From contig NZ_WUTW01000002.1 in the NCBI RefSeq assembly GCF_009831215.1, positions 186,001 through 250,000 of the forward strand: a DNA stretch of 64,000 bases, read 5' to 3'. The stretch is from Actinomadura rayongensis. GTDB lineage: Bacteria > Actinomycetota > Actinomycetes > Streptosporangiales > Streptosporangiaceae. Of the stretch, positions 60,593-64,000 are shown in pieces; positions within the stretch are counted from its first letter, which is position 1, and every line of letters begins with the position of its first letter. The notes below the pieces were generated by a model, which worked only from the letters and a program-made list of their open reading frames with translations, searched no databases and was not told where the DNA came from. Both the position numbers and the translations under genes were made by a program.

Positions 60593-61864
60593 ATGCGCAA
60601 GCGCTCAATCACGGCGACGGTGACCGTACTGTCGGTGCTGACCACCACGCTCGTCCCCACGTTCACCGCAAACGCCGACATCGCACAGTCCGCCGTGGTC
60701 TCTGCGAACCCGGTGGACAACACGCCGCACGTCCTCGACGGGACCGTGCGCGCCATCGCCGTCGTCGGCACGAAGGTCATCGTCGGCGGCGACTTCGAAG
60801 AGGTCCGGGAGGCGAGTTCCGCCACCAAGATCAAGCGGCACAACCTGTTCGCCTACGACATGGGCACGGGTAAGATCGACACCGCGTTCGTCCCGAAGGT
60901 GGACGGCAGCGTCCACACCCTCCAGGCCGGGACGTCCTCGTCGGTGTACGCCGGCGGAACGTTCACCCACGTCGGCGCGACGAAGACCGGCACGCTGGTC
61001 CGGCTCAAGGCCACCGACGGCGGGATCGTCCCGACGTTCAAGCCCGCCGTGGACTACCGCGTCTACACGATGGTCCGCCGCGGTTCGCGGCTCTACATCG
61101 GCGGCACGTTCACGAAGGCGGGCGGCGCGGCCCGCGCCTCCCTCGCCCGGCTGGACGCCATCACCGGCGCCGCCGACCCGACGTTCACCCTCAAGGTCTC
61201 GGACCCGCGCCAGGGCGCGCTGAAGGTCTACCGTCTCGCCGTCAACCCGGCGGACAGCCGCCTGATCATCAACGGCACGTTCACCAAGGTCAACGGGCTC
61301 CGCCGCTACCAGATCGCCATGATCGACACCAAGTCGTCCCCGGCGAAGCTGACCACGTGGGCCACGGAGAAGTACGCGACGCCGTGCAACACCAGCTCGT
61401 TCGACACCTACATGCGCGGCATGGACTTCTCGCCGGACGGGTCGTACTTCGTCGTCGTCACCACCGGCGGCCCGTACGGCACCAGCCAGCTCTGCGACTC
61501 GGCCGCCCGGTGGGAGACCGACCGGACGGGCTCGGGGCAGAGCCCGACCTGGGTCGACTGGACCGGCGGCGACACGCTGCTGTCCACGTCGGTGACCGGC
61601 GTGGCCGTCTACGTGGGCGGGCACCAGCGGTGGCTCAACAACCCGTACGGCCACGACTTCGCCGGACCGGGCGCGGTGTCCAGGCCCGGCATCGCCGCGC
61701 TCAGCCCCACGACCGGCAAGCCGCTGTCGTGGAACCCGACCCGCACGCTCGGCCACGGCGTCGAGGCGCTCGTCGCGACGCCGAACGGCCTGCTGGTCGG
61801 CAGCGACACCGACCAGCTCGGCAAGGAGTACCACGGCCGAATCGGGATGTTCCCGCTCGGATGA
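60593..61864 (+). CDS. Secreted beta-propeller (delta-60 repeat-like) protein
   Basis: This 423-residue protein has a Sec signal peptide (cleavage near ANA-DI) and repeated blade-like motifs: VRAIAVVGTKVIVGGDFEEV, VYAGGTFTHVG, LYIGGTFTKAGG, LIINGTFTKVNG. These match the delta-60 repeat of DUF5122-type propellers. It probably binds or scaffolds something at the cell surface; no catalytic motif is seen. The ATG at 60593 follows GGAG. It is 38 bases downstream of the PAP2 gene. Confidence 0.85.
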   Translation: MRKRSITATVTVLSVLTTTLVPTFTANADIAQSAVVSANPVDNTPHVLDGTVRAIAVVGTKVIVGGDFEEVREASSATKIKRHNLFAYDMGTGKIDTAFVPKVDGSVHTLQAGTSSSVYAGGTFTHVGATKTGTLVRLKATDGGIVPTFKPAVDYRVYTMVRRGSRLYIGGTFTKAGGAARASLARLDAITGAADPTFTLKVSDPRQGALKVYRLAVNPADSRLIINGTFTKVNGLRRYQIAMIDTKSSPAKLTTWATEKYATPCNTSSFDTYMRGMDFSPDGSYFVVVTTGGPYGTSQLCDSAARWETDRTGSGQSPTWVDWTGGDTLLSTSVTGVAVYVGGHQRWLNNPYGHDFAGPGAVSRPGIAALSPTTGKPLSWNPTRTLGHGVEALVATPNGLLVGSDTDQLGKEYHGRIGMFPLG

Positions 61865-61959
61865 CTCGGAGTTACAGGACCGTCACTACAAGGAATTGAC
61901 TTCGCCCAGACGGACATCATGAACTGAGAAGGCGACCGACGCAGAAAGGGGGGCGGTCC

Positions 61960-63585
61960 GTGCCGAACCGCGATCCCCGGGACCCGTCGCCGACGGGTCG
62001 CCACCATCGTCCCGACGCGCGCCGGTCCGGACCGGTCCCCCCGACCCGCCGCGCGGCGCCCGCGCGGCGGCGGGCGCTGTCCGGCCGGCCGCTGTTCACC
62101 GTGGCCTCGCTCGCCACCGCGGCGGTCGTCGCGGCCGGGGCCGTCGCCATCGCCCGCGACGGCCCCGGGACGCACGACGTGCGGGCCCGGGCGGCGGCTG
62201 CGCGGCGCGTCACCGCCGTCCCGGCCGTCGCCGACACCTACGTCGTGCGGGAGCGCCCCACGACGACGTACGGCGACGCGGCCAAGATCACCGCTTCGGT
62301 GTGGCCCGCGTGGCACACCGAGGCGTACGTCGCCTTCGACGTCCCCGAGAGCGCCAACGTCGCCGACGGGGCGCGCCTCGCCGTGACGTTCGACCGGTTC
62401 GACCACCGTCCCGGGCAGGTCGAGCTGCGGACGCTGCCCGACGGGTGGGACGAGACCGGAACCTCCTGGGACAACCGTCCGGTGCCGGGCCCGGTGATCG
62501 CGACCGTTCCCGTCACCGGCGACATGGCCGTCTTCGACGTCGGTTCCATCGTGCGCGCCCCCGGCCGGTACGCCTTCGCCATCACCAACGCCGAAGAGAA
62601 CACGGGCGCTTCGATCCAGTCGCGGGAGGCCGACCGCGGCCCGCTGCTCGTCTTCGGCGGCGGTCGGCGCGGGCCCACCGCGTCGCCGACGCCCTCGCCG
62701 ACGGAGCCGGAGCCGGCCGTGTCGGCGAGCACCGGGCCGTCCCCGACACCGACCCCGACGCCCTCGGACACGCCCTCGCCCGACCCGTCCAGGGAACGTC
62801 CCCGGACGCTGTGCGGCGCCTCGCTGAACTACCAGAACGGCGAGACGTCGCAGCAGGCGCTCAGCCGGATGGACCAGTACTACGGCGGGCTGGAGAGCGT
62901 CCGGCTGTTCTACCCGAGCGTCCCGCCGGCCTGGCCCGGACGGCCCGACGTCGGCAAGCGCACCGCGATCATCTCGTTCAAGCTCGACCCCCGCGCGGTG
63001 CTGTCGGGGCGGTACGACGAGGCCATGCGCCGCTGGTTCGCGACGGCCCCCGGCGACCGCGACGTCTACTGGGTCTACTACCACGAGCCCGAGGACAACA
63101 TCGCCGCCGGGAGCTTCACCGCCGCCGACTACCGGGCGGCGTGGCGCCGGCTGCGGTCGCTCGCCGACGAGGCGCACAACCCGCGGCTGCACGCGACGCT
63201 CGTCCTCATGGGATGGACGCTCGACCCGCGTTCGGGCCGCGACTGGCGCGACTACTACCCCGGCAAGGACGTGATCCAGACGCTCGGCTGGGACGTCTAC
63301 AACCTCGCCGACTCCAAGGGCCGCTACGAGACGCCCGAGGCGATGTACCAGCGGGTCATCGCGACGAGCGAGGGAGAAGGGCTGCCGTTCGGCGTCGCCG
63401 AGACCGGCAGCCTGGTGGTGCGGGGCGACGACGGCTCAAAGCGCGCCGAGTGGCTGCGCGCCACCAACTCCTATCTGACCGCGCACCGCGCCCTCTGGGT
63501 GGCCTACTTCGACCTGAAGTGGAGCAACGGCGACTACCGCCTCCTGGACGGCCCGAGCAGGCAGGCGTGGCGCGACTTCTGCTGA
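61960..63585 (+). CDS. Secreted or membrane-anchored DNRLRE-like plus GH26-like glycoside hydrolase
   Basis: This 541-residue protein has a long basic N-terminus, one membrane segment (about 45-65), a beta-sandwich of DNRLRE type (about 88-230: ADTYVVRERPTTTYGD), a Ser/Pro/Thr linker and a TIM-barrel domain. The barrel has YYHEPED (Glu about 375, acid/base) and VAETGS (Glu about 481, nucleophile), the paired catalytic glutamates of GH26-type enzymes. It would cut a beta-mannan or similar glycan outside the cell, perhaps the polymer made by this locus. GTG 61960 follows AAAGGGGG. Two hairpins follow. Confidence 0.85.
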   Translation: MPNRDPRDPSPTGRHHRPDARRSGPVPPTRRAAPARRRALSGRPLFTVASLATAAVVAAGAVAIARDGPGTHDVRARAAAARRVTAVPAVADTYVVRERPTTTYGDAAKITASVWPAWHTEAYVAFDVPESANVADGARLAVTFDRFDHRPGQVELRTLPDGWDETGTSWDNRPVPGPVIATVPVTGDMAVFDVGSIVRAPGRYAFAITNAEENTGASIQSREADRGPLLVFGGGRRGPTASPTPSPTEPEPAVSASTGPSPTPTPTPSDTPSPDPSRERPRTLCGASLNYQNGETSQQALSRMDQYYGGLESVRLFYPSVPPAWPGRPDVGKRTAIISFKLDPRAVLSGRYDEAMRRWFATAPGDRDVYWVYYHEPEDNIAAGSFTAADYRAAWRRLRSLADEAHNPRLHATLVLMGWTLDPRSGRDWRDYYPGKDVIQTLGWDVYNLADSKGRYETPEAMYQRVIATSEGEGLPFGVAETGSLVVRGDDGSKRAEWLRATNSYLTAHRALWVAYFDLKWSNGDYRLLDGPSRQAWRDFC

Positions 63586-63609
63586 CCGCGTCGCACGGCT
63601 GACAACGGA

Positions 63610-63639
63610 GAAGGCCCCCGGTTCGCACCGGGGGCCTTC
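63610..63639. terminator. Terminator hairpin after the GH26-like gene
   Basis: GAAGGCCCCCGG (63610-63621) and CCGGGGGCCTTC (63628-63639) are perfect 12-base arms with a TTCGCA loop, followed by GTCGTT. Confidence 0.85.
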
Positions 63640-63659
63640 GTCGTTCCCGCTGCCGGTGG

Positions 63660-63691
63660 CGGTCCCGGCCGGAGTGCTCCGGCCGGGACCG
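63660..63691. terminator. Second hairpin between convergent genes
   Basis: A 15-base perfect stem (63660-63674 with 63677-63691) with a two-base loop lies 20 bases after the first. It probably terminates the leftward gene at the window end. Confidence 0.75.
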
Positions 63692-63713
63692 TCATCCGGT
63701 CACGGTTCGCGGA

Positions 63714-64000
63714 TCAGGGCTTCCGCGCCAGGACGATCGTCCACATCTGCGCCCTGCTGGCCGCGTCGGTGGACGCGATCTTCCCGCCGTAGCCGCCGGT
63801 GGCCACCGAGCCGCCGCTGTCCACGGTGAGGCTGGTGATCCGTCCGCCGCCCGCGCCGATGCCCGTCCCGCGGGTCTCGACGCCGGCCGGGGCCGTCCAG
63901 GCGGTGGTGCTGGACGACTTGTCGGCCCAGTAGGAGATCACCCAGCTCCCCGGCGCCGCGACCGACGCGGTCGGCGACGGGTGGTCGGTGACCGCCGAGC
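63714..64000 (-). CDS. C-terminal part of a secreted protein, partial
   Basis: About 95 C-terminal residues are visible; the gene continues past the window end. The segment SWVISYWADKSSSTTAWTAP and a Gly/Ser/Thr-rich beta pattern ending MWTIVLARKP resemble the C-terminal beta-sandwich of actinomycete secreted proteins that often carry PKD domains near exopolysaccharide genes. No start, signal peptide or catalytic motif is in view. It is convergent with the GH26-like gene. Confidence 0.6.
   Translation of the reverse strand, partial: SAVTDHPSPTASVAAPGSWVISYWADKSSSTTAWTAPAGVETRGTGIGAGGGRITSLTVDSGGSVATGGYGGKIASTDAASRAQMWTIVLARKP

Overview
This 64 kb window is very GC-rich (coding third positions almost always G or C). 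It carries typical high-GC Actinomycetota gene types: an ECF41 sigma factor, a Scr1/DUF397 pair, a BldC-like regulator, PF04672 methyltransferases, PASTA-less Ser/Thr kinases, mfd-surA-mazG and a Dsz/Ssu sulfur operon. The mix resembles a filamentous actinomycete such as the Thermomonosporaceae (Actinomadura and relatives). That placement is inferred from gene content only. No rRNA, tRNA, insertion sequence or CRISPR array was seen.

Layout. 1-3.8 kb: a sulfonate/sulfinate operon on the minus strand, with five genes joined by 4-base overlaps (DszB-like desulfinase, lipoprotein binding protein, permease, ATPase, and a flavin monooxygenase cut by the window edge). 4.2-5.3 kb: a terpene synthase with altered metal-binding motifs. 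5.3-8.7 kb: a hemerythrin/MFS operon divergent from an ECF41 sigma gene with its own promoter motif. 8.9-14 kb: a secreted protein, a membrane protein, a GntR regulator, a TAP-type hydrolase and a zinc alcohol dehydrogenase.

14-25.3 kb is the first unusual system. It holds a PF04672 methyltransferase, a Ser/Thr kinase fused to a MgtE_N-like domain, and a DUF4407 membrane coiled-coil protein. Divergent from these is a tight four-gene operon: a degenerate vWA-like protein, a P-loop GTPase, and two tandem membrane-anchored GAP1-type (GTPase-associated) proteins. 25.2-35.8 kb is an accessory stretch: TetR/oxidoreductase/SDR/decarboxylase genes, a lipase, two pentapeptide-repeat proteins (one with a 33-bp tandem array), a decayed GNAT gene, and Scr1/DUF397/BldC regulators.

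35.8-43.2 kb is the second unusual system. It is a ternary vWA-MoxR-VMAP conflict-type operon with an LCAT-like alpha/beta hydrolase as probable effector; all four genes overlap by 4 bases. The C-terminal half of its large vWA protein is a clear paralog of the vWA-like protein of the first system. Next to it (43.4-47.2 kb) lie a small membrane protein, a second Ser/Thr kinase with an extracytoplasmic domain, and a BTAD-methyltransferase fusion. Each NTP-dependent system is therefore flanked by a kinase and a PF04672 methyltransferase.

47.4-54.2 kb is housekeeping (TPR protein, coiled-coil protein, oxidoreductase, mazG, surA-like, mfd). 54.4-57.8 kb holds a methyltransferase, an APS kinase with a degenerate ATP-sulfurylase-like N-terminus, and a TauE/SafE exporter. 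57.9-64 kb looks like an exopolysaccharide or wall-glycan locus: WecB/TagA glycosyltransferase, GT14 glycosyltransferase, PAP2 phosphatase, secreted beta-propeller, GH26-like hydrolase and a truncated secreted protein at the edge.
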